Source: Blautia faecis
Lineage (GTDB): Bacteria > Bacillota > Clostridia > Lachnospirales > Lachnospiraceae
Direction of reading: 5' to 3'
Assembly: GCF_020554845.1 (NCBI RefSeq)
Contig: NZ_JAJCIA010000010.1
Coordinates: 1-64,000, forward strand
Length of the DNA: 64,000 bases
A program made the translations under genes and the position numbers. Below, piece after piece: positions 28,516-37,797 of the stretch. Positions within the stretch are counted from its first letter, which is position 1. The number at the start of each line of letters is the position of its first letter. The notes under the pieces are model-generated. The model did no database searches and was not told the DNA's origin. It worked only from the letters and a program-made list of their open reading frames with translations.

Positions 28516-28965
28516 CTAACTTCTATCATTTAGTGTCTTTTCCTGTTCCTCTCTCCATTCACTCTGAAAATATCTATCATACTGTTTCGGTGCTACTTCA
28601 GGTAATTGTCCCAGAACAGCAAAAAGAAATTCATTAGCGTATAAAATTGCCTGCTCTCTAGGAATATCATATTTGTTCATCAATCTTATAATTGAATCAA
28701 GCAAACTTTTTTTAAGAGTATAGCCAGAATCTCCTTTCATCTCATTTGCCAATTTAGTCATATTTTCTTTAGAAAAAACTAACGCCAAATCTTCAAATAA
28801 TTGCTCTGCTTGTGGTTCAAAATCAATAAAAAACTCCCCAGTTTCAACAAACAATTTCTTTATGTCATAACCGGCTTTAATTTTACCAGCCAAATGTTCT
28901 CCTGCCGCCAATATAATTTCAGTGCGACCTGCAGATACTACTTCTTTAAGTAAAGCTTCTACCAT
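28516..28965 (-). CDS. Hypothetical protein, soluble helical
   Basis: I do not recognise this 149-residue protein. It has a good ribosome site (GGAGAAGGTAT before ATG), is predicted mostly helical from its composition, and lacks a signal peptide. The start MVEALLKEVVSAGRTEIILA and the end QYDRYFQSEWREEQEKTLN give no clear family. It lies in the scar zone and may be intact accessory cargo or a fragment. Confidence 0.5.
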   Translation of the reverse strand: MVEALLKEVVSAGRTEIILAAGEHLAGKIKAGYDIKKLFVETGEFFIDFEPQAEQLFEDLALVFSKENMTKLANEMKGDSGYTLKKSLLDSIIRLMNKYDIPREQAILYANEFLFAVLGQLPEVAPKQYDRYFQSEWREEQEKTLNDRS

Positions 28966-29035
28966 ATACCTTCTCCCCTATCTCTCCTAATTATTTTTAC
29001 TATTCTGTCTCATCCGAATTTCCTAACTTTATATC

Positions 29036-29330
29036 TTATAGCTCGAATCCATCACTTTCCGTTTCCACCATAACGTGTACCACCGACTCTGTTCCGGACT
29101 CGCGGACCAGGATCCTGCCGATATCTCCCAGCTCTTCTGTAACCTTCTTCACCGCTGCCTGCACGTCCACATCGTCCTGTGCGGCCTTCTTATCGGTTAC
29201 TCTCACATTGGTAAGCACCTGCGGATACACCGTAAACCCTTATGCCAGTTCACTAAGCTTCTTTCTCGTTATTATAACTTCCATGATTTTCAAGCTAGTC
29301 AGGATTCTATTGCCTGTGCATGCATTGGAA
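29036..29330 (-). pseudogene. glmM: Duplicate 3' fragment of glmM
   Basis: Reads YPQVLTNVRVTDKKAAQDD..DVQAAVKKVTEELGD.GRILVRESGTE, nearly identical to the end of the intact glmM at 31352-32740. DNA similarity continues on to about 29330 but with frameshifts and drift. The copy lacks the active-site and metal-binding domains and the last 15 residues. Together with intact glmM it forms a direct repeat around the AbiE genes. Confidence 0.85.
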
Positions 29331-29522
29331 ATGTCATCTCGTTCGCTTTTGTAGCCAAAAAAATACTTGTAATAGAAATAATTACAGTTATAAGAACCTC
29401 CCATTTTTTACAAATTCTCTCATAATAATACCATTAGTCCTCTTTTTCCATATTATAAAAATATATCAAGATATTTTCTCCAAACAATATGTTTCTTCTT
29501 CCTTCAAAAAACTTTTTTTATT
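29331..29522. other. AT-rich spacer downstream of abiEii
   Basis: Strongly AT-rich with T runs on both strands; no ORF or clear hairpin seen. It fades out of glmM similarity on the left. Confidence 0.4.
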
Positions 29523-30458
29523 TCATTCATCAATCGCAGCAAAAATCCTGTTAATCTCCTCGAATGTATTTACTGCATCTTCAAAATTCTGTTTCTGATC
29601 AGTATACAGCAAATCCTCATGCAAAGTTTCATAACGTCTTTGTATTGATTCATTAAAGTATTCTTTCCATGAGTTAAAATCATATTTCCCAGTAGGATCA
29701 TATTCTTCGGAAATATTTCTTTTCTGCAGATAGTAACTATCTGTATCCTTTGTTTTTCTTAAAAGGGATTTTAGCTCTTCCGATGCTTTTAAAAATTCCT
29801 GAATATCCTCGCGCTGAAAAAGCCTGGTAACATCATAAATATGACGTACTTTATTTCCTAATGTTCCACATATTGCATGTCTTTTAACTGACATCACCTT
29901 ATCAAGAAATGTACGTTCAATAGCCAACACATTTATTACCACTTCTTTTAATTCATATTCAGCTATAACATCTTCCATTTCCTGTTTTTCCAGGTATTCT
30001 TGAATATATGTCTTCAATACTCTTTTAGAATATGGATCTGGTCTAACACTGGAGCCAATTTCCAATTTCACTTTAATATTATCATTATTACCAAAGAAAA
30101 CATAAGAGCTTTTATTCCTATCGTTTCGCTCTTCTGGGATAATTTCCACTTTATAAGTGTTTGTCATTATCTTCTCTATCTTCTTTAAACTTTTATCATA
30201 CTGCTTTTTAGACAAACCAGAAGCCAAAAATGTCAAATCTATATCTTCTGAAAACCGTTCGATTGAGCCTGGATAGCATTTACTAAGTGAAGTTCCACCT
30301 TTGAACACACAACAGTCTGCAAACTCACTCTTCTCAAGTTTTTGAAGCATACTCACAATGTAATAATCTCTTCTAACAGCGTCTTCTGGAATGCCAATGT
30401 ATCCAGCTGTTATACTACAAAGATCTCGAAAATCCTCTTCATTCTCATGCAGTCTCAT
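29523..30458 (-). CDS. abiEii: AbiEii/AbiGii-family nucleotidyltransferase toxin
   Basis: Toxin of a type IV toxin-antitoxin/abortive infection system. The start is placed at 30458 (MRLHENEEDF) because GGAGG lies 6 nt upstream, inside the antitoxin gene; nine upstream codons lack such a site. The 311-residue protein shows the DNA polymerase beta-type nucleotidyltransferase signature VFKGGTSLSKCYPGSIERFS followed by EDIDLTF, with the metal-binding Asp pair in EDIDL. Family members transfer nucleotides to tRNA or proteins to stop growth upon phage infection. It overlaps abiEi by 14 nt, giving translational coupling. Confidence 0.9.
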   Translation of the reverse strand: MRLHENEEDFRDLCSITAGYIGIPEDAVRRDYYIVSMLQKLEKSEFADCCVFKGGTSLSKCYPGSIERFSEDIDLTFLASGLSKKQYDKSLKKIEKIMTNTYKVEIIPEERNDRNKSSYVFFGNNDNIKVKLEIGSSVRPDPYSKRVLKTYIQEYLEKQEMEDVIAEYELKEVVINVLAIERTFLDKVMSVKRHAICGTLGNKVRHIYDVTRLFQREDIQEFLKASEELKSLLRKTKDTDSYYLQKRNISEEYDPTGKYDFNSWKEYFNESIQRRYETLHEDLLYTDQKQNFEDAVNTFEEINRIFAAIDE

Positions 30459-31137
30459 ATATTTCCTCCATGGTTGGAATTGCATAAACAGACATTGATG
30501 ATAAAAATTGTTTTAATGAGTTATTAACATTTAGATACTCCAAAAAGGATTCCAAAAAAGCAATTGTTGCCTTTTTATATTTCATATGCTCCAGGACATA
30601 GACCGCAGCTTTATCAGAATAAGACTGTGCAAACTTCTCCATATAAGTAATCAGCGCTTTTTTGTTTACATCTTCTATCTTAGAATAATTTTGAAGAATC
30701 TCCAGAGTTTCAATTACTGCTACGCGCTCTTCATTCAGATCACAAGAGATATTTTTTACAACCACATTCTGAATTGTTTTCCTTTGCCCTGGCACATGAT
30801 TTGAAAAAACTTCCGTCTGCTTACTTATTTGTGTAGTAAGTCCTTTCTCATTATACAGTTTATAGCCTACAACCAATCCCTTCTGATTCCCAATGTAATG
30901 AGTAACAATATCCTGCTCTCTGATCGGAACAATTCCAAATCTGGATTTCTTCGGCTTATAATATAACCCTTTAGTCAAATGGACAAGTGAACCACTTTGG
31001 CAGAAGCGTTCAAGTGTTTTATAAAATGCTGCTTCTGTCATGTCATCTGCCAAGAAAGTATATATACGGCTTGCTTCAATTACAGTATTCTCTTTAATAT
31101 TGCAAAGAAACAATTCTATCCGCTCTCTACTATTCAT
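30445..31137 (-). CDS. abiEi: AbiEi-type antitoxin / transcriptional regulator (DUF6088-like)
   Basis: Antitoxin and autorepressor of the pair. The 230-residue protein starts with a winged-helix region (SRIYTFLADDMTEAAFYKTLERF then LTKGLYYKPKKSRFG), as in AbiEi/DUF6088 proteins, and has a helical C-terminal half expected to counter the toxin. ATG at 31137 preferred over the adjacent GTG; AAGGAG is upstream. The promoter contains an inverted repeat, consistent with self-repression. Confidence 0.85.
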   Translation of the reverse strand: MNSRERIELFLCNIKENTVIEASRIYTFLADDMTEAAFYKTLERFCQSGSLVHLTKGLYYKPKKSRFGIVPIREQDIVTHYIGNQKGLVVGYKLYNEKGLTTQISKQTEVFSNHVPGQRKTIQNVVVKNISCDLNEERVAVIETLEILQNYSKIEDVNKKALITYMEKFAQSYSDKAAVYVLEHMKYKKATIAFLESFLEYLNVNNSLKQFLSSMSVYAIPTMEEIYETA

Positions 31138-31168
31138 CACTCCTGCTCCTTCTAATTATTTTATTTAA

Positions 31169-31223
31169 ATAATAAACAGACATAGATCGAATGTCAAGTA
31201 GATTTTGTTTTTACTCGACATTC
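31169..31223 (-). promoter_or_regulatory. abiE promoter with operator inverted repeat
   Basis: Minus strand TTGACA (31197-31192), 17-nt spacer, TATTAT (31174-31169). GAATGTCAAGTA (31189-31200) and TACTCGACATTC (31212-31223) form 12-bp arms with one mismatch and cover the -35 box. AbiEi proteins are known to bind inverted repeats in their own promoter. Confidence 0.75.
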
Positions 31224-31351
31224 AGATGCTGCAAACTTATAACAATTTAATCTCTAAATATTCTATACGAAATTATTATATTATAACTTATCTTATACAC
31301 ACCACCGCCGCCCGGCACACGCCGGGCGGCGGCATCCACGGCATCCAGCCC

Positions 31352-32740
31352 TTACCCGGCCACATACCCATTTTCTTTAATTACATTCACAACCATATCC
31401 ACATACTTCTGGCAGATTTCTTCACTCTCCGCTTCCACCATAACACGCACAACCGGCTCTGTTCCAGACTCGCGTACCAGGATTCTTCCGGTATCGCCCA
31501 GTTCCTCTGTAACCTTCTTCACCGCAGCCTGCACATCTGCATCATCCTGCGCTGCCTTCTTGTCGGTCACTCTCACATTGGTGAGCACCTGAGGATAAAC
31601 GGTAAAACCTTCTGCCAGCTCACTGAGCTTTTTCTTTCTTGCCATCATAACTTCCATAATCTTCAGGCTGGTGAGAATGCCGTCACCGGTACTGGCGTAT
31701 TTGCTGAAAATAATATGCCCGCTCTGCTCACCGCCGATACGGCAGCCGTTTTTCATCATGTACTCATATACATATTTGTCTCCCACGGCTGTTTTCGCGT
31801 AGTCGATTCCAAGCTCATCAAAGGCCTTGTACAAACCGAAGTTGGACATGACGGTGGTGACAACGGTGTTGGTCAGCAGTTTGCCGCGCTCTTTCATATA
31901 CTTTCCGTAGATGTAGAGAATGTGGTCGCCGGTGATCACGTTGCCCTTCTCGTCTACGCAGAGACAGCGGTCTGCATCGCCATCATAGGCAAAACCAACG
32001 TCCATTCCATTCTCCACCACGTATTTCTGCAGTCCACCGATATGGGTAGAACCAGCATTGTTATTGATGTTGGTGCCATCCGGCTGGGCGTTGATCACGT
32101 AGGTTTTGGCGCCGAGAGCATCAAAAACAGCCTTGGCAATGTTCCAGGAGCTTCCGTTGGCACAGTCCAGCGCCACCTTCACGCCGCGGAAGGAATAGAC
32201 ACCCAGAGAGATCAGATACCCTATGTAACGGTTTCTTCCGGAAACATAGTCTACTGTACAGCCGATTTTTTCCTTCTTTGCAAAAGGAATCTCCTCCCAT
32301 TTCTGCCCGAAAACTTCCAGATTTCCATCCAGATAGGCTTCCACAAGTGAAATGGTCTCCTCGTCCATCTTCTCCCCGTTTCCGTTGATCAGCTTGATTC
32401 CATTGTCGAAATATGGATTATGGCTTGCGGAAATCATAATACCGCAGTCAAATTCATCCACTCTTGCCACATAAGCCACAGAAGGTGTGGTCGTGACATG
32501 GAGAAGATATGCATCCGCACCGGAAGCCACCAGTCCGCCAACCAGTGTATACTCGAACATATAGCTGGAACGGCGGGTATCCTTTCCTATTATGATACGC
32601 GCCGGCGTGTCGTCACCGTTCCGGCGTTTCAGTTCTCCGTAATACCAGCCGAGAAAACGGCCTACTTTATATGCATGATCTGCTGTCAGGTTTTCATTTG
32701 CCTCTCCGCGGAAGCCATCTGTACCAAAATATTTTCCCAT
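31352..32740 (-). CDS. glmM: Phosphoglucosamine mutase
   Basis: Converts GlcN-6-P to GlcN-1-P on the way to UDP-GlcNAc. The start at 32740 (MGKYFGTDGFRG) follows GAGG and matches the family start; the upstream extension is spurious. The 462-residue protein shows the phosphoserine loop GIMISASHNPYFDNG (about residue 96), metal site DGDADRCL (about 243) and GGEQSGHI, and the C-terminal phosphate-binding RESGTEPVVRVMVE. It follows the truncated glmS, suggesting an ancestral glmS-glmM pair. Confidence 0.95.
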   Translation of the reverse strand: MGKYFGTDGFRGEANENLTADHAYKVGRFLGWYYGELKRRNGDDTPARIIIGKDTRRSSYMFEYTLVGGLVASGADAYLLHVTTTPSVAYVARVDEFDCGIMISASHNPYFDNGIKLINGNGEKMDEETISLVEAYLDGNLEVFGQKWEEIPFAKKEKIGCTVDYVSGRNRYIGYLISLGVYSFRGVKVALDCANGSSWNIAKAVFDALGAKTYVINAQPDGTNINNNAGSTHIGGLQKYVVENGMDVGFAYDGDADRCLCVDEKGNVITGDHILYIYGKYMKERGKLLTNTVVTTVMSNFGLYKAFDELGIDYAKTAVGDKYVYEYMMKNGCRIGGEQSGHIIFSKYASTGDGILTSLKIMEVMMARKKKLSELAEGFTVYPQVLTNVRVTDKKAAQDDADVQAAVKKVTEELGDTGRILVRESGTEPVVRVMVEAESEEICQKYVDMVVNVIKENGYVAG

Positions 32741-32821
32741 TTTTATAACCTCATCCTGTTGTTTTTCCCCCGAAAAACATCTGCCGTTTCTGTTCACCGC
32801 ACCCATAAGACTGCTGCAAAT

Positions 32822-33147
32822 TTACTCTACCGTAACACTCTTTGCCAGATTTCTCGGCTTATCCACGTCAAGTCCCTTTGCCACGCTGACGTAATATCCC
32901 ATAAGCTGTAACGGAATCACCGCAAGGCTTGTGGCAAAGCACTCCTCTGTCTTTGGAACATAAACGGTAAAGGAAGCCGTATCTTCAATATTATAATTTC
33001 CATAGGTAGTCAGCCCCATGAGATAAGCTCCGCGGCTTTTGCACTCTACCATATTGGAAATGGTTTTTTCATAAAGCTCAGACTGGGTGAGCACACCGAT
33101 CACAAGAGTGCCGTCCTCAATGAGACTAATAGTGCCATGCTTCAGCG
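32822..33147 (-). pseudogene. glmS: C-terminal stump of a glmS copy
   Basis: Reads in frame from LKHGTISLIEDGTLVIGVL to KPRNLAKSVTVE, the last 108 or so residues of GlmS, with codon use like the housekeeping genes. Upstream of the codon for Leu-Lys-His-Gly the sequence jumps directly to the stop codon of the AT-rich glmS at 33148. There is no start or active site, so it is non-functional. Confidence 0.9.
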
Positions 33148-35016
33148 TTATTCTACAGTAACACTTTTTGCCAGATTTCTAGGTTTGTCTACATCTAACC
33201 CTTTAGCCACGCTGACATAATATCCCATTAGCTGCAACGGAACAACCGCCAGACTTCCTACAAAGTGTTCATCTATCTTCGGAACATAAACTGCAAAATT
33301 TACTTGATCTTCAATCTCATATTTTCCATATGTTGTCAGTCCCATCAAATACGCACCACGACTCTTGCACTCCAACATATTACTGATGGTTTTCTCGTAA
33401 AGATCACTCTGTGTCAATACACCAATTACCAATGTTCCTGGCTCGATCAGACTGATTGTACCATGCTTTAATTCCCCGGCTGCATATGCTTCAGAATGAA
33501 TATAAGAAATTTCTTTCAGCTTTAAACTACCCTCCAGGGAAATCGCATAATCAATTCCTCTGCCCACAAAGAACACATCATGTGCATTAGCATATTTCGC
33601 AGCAAACCATTGCAGTCTTTCCTTATCCTGCAAGATTTTCTGAATCTTATCTGGAATTGTCAATAACTCAGTAATGTAATTACTATACTGCTCTTCTGTA
33701 ATGGTATTTCTAATTCTGGCAAATTGAACAGCAAGACAATACATTGCTACAAGCTGAGCGCTGTAAGCCTTTGTCGTTGCCACTGATATTTCCGGACCAG
33801 CAAGAGTATAGAATACTTTATCTGCCTCACGAGCAATACTGCTGCCAACCACATTTACGATTGCCAGAGTTGTTATATCTTTTTCCTTTGCCAAACGCAA
33901 AGCTGCTAAAGTATCTGCTGTTTCCCCCGATTGGCTGATGACAATAACCAATGAATTTTTATTTATTGGCATTTTTCTGTATCTAAATTCAGATGCAAGC
34001 TCCACTCTTACTGGAACATCCACCAAGTCCTCTATCACATACTGCGCTGCCATTCCAACATGCCAAGCTGAACCACATGCAACAATATATATCTGTTCAA
34101 ATTTCCGAATTTCTTCTTCTGTAATTTCAACTGATGATAAATCAATACAATTATTTTTTATGACAGAACCCAAAGTATCCTGAACGGCTTTCGGCTGTTC
34201 ATGGATCTCTTTCATCATAAAGTGTTCAAATCCTGCTTTTTCTGCTGCCTCGGCATCCCACTTAATTTCTGTTGTCTGCTTTTCAATCTCATCCCCATCA
34301 AGGTTAAAGAAATGAGCTTCTCCAGGTGTCAATCTGGCAAATTCCAGATTACCAATATAATAAACATTTCTGGTATATTGCAGAATAGCCGGAACATCAG
34401 AAGCCACATAAGTTTCGCCGTCTGTCACTCCAATAATCATTGGACTGTCTTTTCTTGCTACCCAAATTTCTCCCGGATAATCTTTGAACATAAGTTCCAA
34501 GGCATAAGAACCACGCACACGAACCATTGTTTTGGCAATCGCATCAATCGGTCCGAGATTATACTTCTTATAATAATAGTCCACTAATTTGATTACTACC
34601 TCTGTATCAGTCTGACTATAAAAAGTATAACCATGCTTTAATAATTTTTCTTTAAGCTCCGTATAATTTTCGATAATGCCATTGTGTACTCCAACCACTT
34701 CTGATTCTACTTCTCCAGAACCTGATCTTGTACAATTTCCAGATACATGCGGATGTGCATTAATCTGACTTGGCTCGCCATGTGTTGCCCAACGTGTATG
34801 TCCGATTCCACATGTTCCTATTAGTGCTTTTCCTTCATCTGTTTTTTCAATCAGATTGCCTAATCTTCCCTTGGCTTTAACCACCTGTGCCAGACGCTCC
34901 CCATCTCGCACAGCGATTCCAGCCGAATCGTACCCTCGGTACTCTAATTTAGACAGACCATTTAATAAAATAGGTGCTGCCTGCTGTCTTCCAGTAAAAC
35001 CAACTATTCCACACAT
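33148..35016 (-). CDS. glmS: Second full glucosamine-6-phosphate synthase
   Basis: Complete 622-residue GlmS: MCGIVGFTGRQQAAPILL, GHTRWATHGEPS, SQSGETADTLAALRL and the intact C-terminus KPRNLAKSVTVE. A short extra loop (about 10 residues, CTRSGSGEVESEVV) lies before HNGIIENY. Its DNA is visibly more AT-rich than the copy at 20.3 kb and the stump next to it, matching the capsule cluster rather than the chromosome. It is the last gene of the leftward capsule cluster and probably ensures GlcN-6-P supply for the polymer. Confidence 0.95.
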   Translation of the reverse strand: MCGIVGFTGRQQAAPILLNGLSKLEYRGYDSAGIAVRDGERLAQVVKAKGRLGNLIEKTDEGKALIGTCGIGHTRWATHGEPSQINAHPHVSGNCTRSGSGEVESEVVGVHNGIIENYTELKEKLLKHGYTFYSQTDTEVVIKLVDYYYKKYNLGPIDAIAKTMVRVRGSYALELMFKDYPGEIWVARKDSPMIIGVTDGETYVASDVPAILQYTRNVYYIGNLEFARLTPGEAHFFNLDGDEIEKQTTEIKWDAEAAEKAGFEHFMMKEIHEQPKAVQDTLGSVIKNNCIDLSSVEITEEEIRKFEQIYIVACGSAWHVGMAAQYVIEDLVDVPVRVELASEFRYRKMPINKNSLVIVISQSGETADTLAALRLAKEKDITTLAIVNVVGSSIAREADKVFYTLAGPEISVATTKAYSAQLVAMYCLAVQFARIRNTITEEQYSNYITELLTIPDKIQKILQDKERLQWFAAKYANAHDVFFVGRGIDYAISLEGSLKLKEISYIHSEAYAAGELKHGTISLIEPGTLVIGVLTQSDLYEKTISNMLECKSRGAYLMGLTTYGKYEIEDQVNFAVYVPKIDEHFVGSLAVVPLQLMGYYVSVAKGLDVDKPRNLAKSVTVE

Positions 35017-35040
35017 TTTATTTTTATCTCCCCGTAAATA

Positions 35041-35676
35041 CTATTGTTTATTTACATTTTCAAAAATATAATCCATTAATTTTCCATATTGTTCGATTCT
35101 ATTTTCTTCTGGCAACATTTCGATAATCTGCAAAGCAATTAAATATTTCTCGGTTGCCTCCAATCGTTTGTGGTACTTTGCAAGTTGTTTAGATGTTTCC
35201 CTATACATCCAGAAGTAAAGACCAGACACAATCTCTACTATCGCTCCAGATAAACCAGCCATAAATGATGCTGAATTATTTCCACCTAATAAAAATATAA
35301 TGACTGCCAAAACAAAAAGCATAAATCCTGCAAAGCATGAGAACATAGCTGCTGAAAAAGATTTTCTAATTTGCTGTTTACAGATAACATAGAACTCCTT
35401 CAATTCTTTTAAATTTTCAAACATTAAAGTTCTAATATCCTGATTCTCTTCCTTGCTTTTTTCAGTTAAAATATCCAGATCCTTAATGGCTTCTGAAACC
35501 TCTTTTGCTTCCTTTTCAGCAACCAACTCATCTGTTTTTACTTTCATTTTGTACAGAGCATGTATTGATTTTATTATCCAAATAATCCCCAAACACCATG
35601 TTATCGGAGATGAAACCGGCGATTCACAATACTGCACTATCAATCGATGTATAAATTGCAATGCATTTCCAATCAT
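35041..35676 (-). CDS. TRADD-N-associated membrane-domain-like protein
   Basis: 211 residues with a first hydrophobic segment near the N-terminus (SPITWCLGIIWIIKSIHAL), a charged coiled coil (about 45-100), a helical pair FSAAMFSCFAGFMLFVLAVI and FMAGLSGAIVEIVSGLYFWM, then YRETSKQLAKYHKRLEATE and a helical tail. The block K-Q-x-x-K-S-F..G..SG.I.E...YR.T..QL..YH..L resembles the two-helix domain linked to TRADD-N modules in predicted bacterial immune systems. That link is from memory of the family and is not proven here. It lies within the capsule cluster beside ugd and AbiE is nearby. Confidence 0.6.
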   Translation of the reverse strand: MIGNALQFIHRLIVQYCESPVSSPITWCLGIIWIIKSIHALYKMKVKTDELVAEKEAKEVSEAIKDLDILTEKSKEENQDIRTLMFENLKELKEFYVICKQQIRKSFSAAMFSCFAGFMLFVLAVIIFLLGGNNSASFMAGLSGAIVEIVSGLYFWMYRETSKQLAKYHKRLEATEKYLIALQIIEMLPEENRIEQYGKLMDYIFENVNKQ

Positions 35677-35679
35677 CTT

Positions 35680-36918
35680 TTAATCTCTGCCATACAAATC
35701 TCTTGTATATACTTTGTCTTTCACATCATCCAAACAACTATCATATCTATTTGCTATAATTGCCTGGCTCTGTTCTTTAAATTTATCCAGATCATTCACA
35801 ACCTTGCTTCCAAAGAAAGTGCTTCCATCTTCCAATGTTGGTTCATAAATAATAACCGATGCCCCTTTAGCCTTAATTCTCTTCATAACTCCCTGTATAG
35901 AAGACTGGCGGAAATTGTCTGAATTTGATTTCATAGTAAGACGGTATACACCAATTACAACCTCTTTTTCCATAGAAGCATCATATGTATTTTCATCTCC
36001 ATAAGCATAATATCCAGCTTTTTGTAATACACGATCTGCTATAAAATCCTTCCTTGTTCTATTAGACTCAACGATTGCAGACATCATATTCTGAGGAACA
36101 TCTGCATAATTTGCCAGAAGCTGTTTTGTGTCTTTTGGTAAGCAATATCCACCATAACCAAATGACGGATTGTTATAATGAGAACCAATTCTAGGATCAA
36201 GGCATACCCCATTAATAATCTGCTGTGTATTCAGTCCCTTCATTTCTGCATAAGTATCAAGCTCATTAAAATATGATACTCTAAGAGCCAGATATGTATT
36301 AGCAAACAACTTCACCGCTTCTGCTTCTGTAAATCCCATTATCAAAGTATCAATATTTTCTTTAATTGCGCCCTCCTGCAGCAATCCAGCAAACGTGTTC
36401 GCAGCTTTTACCAATCTGGCATTTTCAACATCTGTTCCCACAATAATTCTGGATGGGTACAGATTATCATATAATGCTTTTGACTCTCGTAAAAATTCCG
36501 GACTAAAGATAATATTATCACAGTGGAATTTCTCTCTAATGCTTGCAGTATACCCTACCGGAATTGTAGATTTAATTACCATAATTGCATCTGGATTATA
36601 TTCAATAACCAGCTTAATCACAGCTTCTACTGCTGACGTATCAAAGAAATTTTTCTTGCTGTCATAGTTTGTAGGTGCAGCAATAACAACAAAATCAGCA
36701 TCCTTATACGCAGATTCCGCATCTAACGTAGCTGTCAGATTTAACTCTTTTTCCTTCAAATATTTTTCAATATATTCATCCTGAATCGGACTAATCCTTT
36801 TATTGATCTTCTCGACTTTTTCCGGGATAATATCAACTGCCATTACCTCATGATTTTGAGATAACAATGTGGCAATAGAAAGTCCTACATATCCTGTTCC
36901 TGCTACTGCTATTTTCAT
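35680..36918 (-). CDS. ugd: UDP-glucose 6-dehydrogenase family
   Basis: NAD-dependent enzyme oxidising UDP-glucose (or a similar nucleotide sugar) to the uronic acid. Start at 36918 follows GGGGGGAAATATA. The 412-residue protein has the N-terminal Rossmann loop [27 protein letters not shown], the catalytic Cys in [19 protein letters not shown] (about residue 255) and the C-terminal NAD-binding domain. It implies uronic acid in the polysaccharide. The short 412-residue form with [14 protein letters not shown] is common in Firmicutes capsule loci. Confidence 0.92.
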   Translation of the reverse strand: MKIAVAGTGYVGLSIATLLSQNHEVMAVDIIPEKVEKINKRISPIQDEYIEKYLKEKELNLTATLDAESAYKDADFVVIAAPTNYDSKKNFFDTSAVEAVIKLVIEYNPDAIMVIKSTIPVGYTASIREKFHCDNIIFSPEFLRESKALYDNLYPSRIIVGTDVENARLVKAANTFAGLLQEGAIKENIDTLIMGFTEAEAVKLFANTYLALRVSYFNELDTYAEMKGLNTQQIINGVCLDPRIGSHYNNPSFGYGGYCLPKDTKQLLANYADVPQNMMSAIVESNRTRKDFIADRVLQKAGYYAYGDENTYDASMEKEVVIGVYRLTMKSNSDNFRQSSIQGVMKRIKAKGASVIIYEPTLEDGSTFFGSKVVNDLDKFKEQSQAIIANRYDSCLDDVKDKVYTRDLYGRD

Positions 36919-36933
36919 TATATTTCCCCCCAT

Positions 36934-37797
36934 TTACTGATAATTTTCTTTGGTTTGTATCTTATTTAAAAAATACATATTAACTTGATTGATTGGCGTT
37001 TCAGCGTCATGATAATAACCATCATTTAGCACATACAATACATCATCAACAATCGTAATCCCTTCAATTGCATATGAATCTTTCAATACATATAATGGTT
37101 TAACTTTACTTGTTTTTAAGTCAACTGTATAAATATAGCTATCTCCATGATAGTCTGCACCTGCTGAAAAATATATCAAATCATTTTTTTCGTCTAAAAA
37201 CAATTGATCTTGTCCTTTTATATGTATTTTAATTGTTTTTTGTACTACGCCATCATATGAACAATTATATAAATAATTATTCGTCAAAATCCAAAGCGTG
37301 TTACTCCTACTATCATTTGCAATGCCAGATGGTTCTTTTATATCAAAATTTCCTAATTCATTTCCTTTTTCGTCTATATGGCGAACTTTGTTTTCTCCAT
37401 AAGAACATAACCAGATAGTTCCATCTGTTGACTTAGTAACTCCTTGTATATCTCTCATATTCTCAAATTTTAAATAACAAGGTATATCTCCTTTAATAGC
37501 CGAAAAATCCTTTTCAACTATTTCGATAGAAGCCTGGAAAGTCTTATCATTAGGCTTATATTTACCTGCATTCCCTATAAAAAAACTCTCTTCTTCTTTA
37601 TCCCAATAAAGCCCTGTACACGTAAATCCTACATTAGCTTTTTCTTTGTCCGGCAATTTTAATATTTTATTTGCATATATTTTGTCACATTTCTCTTGTT
37701 CAATTTTTACTCTAATACGTGGTAAAATTATATATCCTACTGTAAAAAGTATTATGAGAAAAAATAACATAAAAATTAATTGTTTTTTCTTTTTCAT
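36934..37797 (-). CDS. Membrane-anchored beta-propeller-like protein
   Basis: Function unknown. An N-terminal basic stretch and one helix (QLIFMLFFLIILFTVGYIIL) anchor it outside the membrane. The remainder repeats segments such as GDIPCYLKFENMRDIQGVTK, GTIWLCSYGENKVRHID and NTLWILTNNYLYNCSYDG, which look like NHL/SMP-30-type propeller blades. Start at 37797 overlaps the wzx stop (ATGA), so it is translated with the flippase. A role in polymer binding or modification outside the cell is inference. Confidence 0.65.
   Translation of the reverse strand: MKKKKQLIFMLFFLIILFTVGYIILPRIRVKIEQEKCDKIYANKILKLPDKEKANVGFTCTGLYWDKEEESFFIGNAGKYKPNDKTFQASIEIVEKDFSAIKGDIPCYLKFENMRDIQGVTKSTDGTIWLCSYGENKVRHIDEKGNELGNFDIKEPSGIANDSRSNTLWILTNNYLYNCSYDGVVQKTIKIHIKGQDQLFLDEKNDLIYFSAGADYHGDSYIYTVDLKTSKVKPLYVLKDSYAIEGITIVDDVLYVLNDGYYHDAETPINQVNMYFLNKIQTKENYQ

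Noticed and set aside
31205..32350. Long + strand ORF (381 codons) opposite glmM
   Set aside because: Mirrors glmM codon structure; no recognisable domain and no translation signals.
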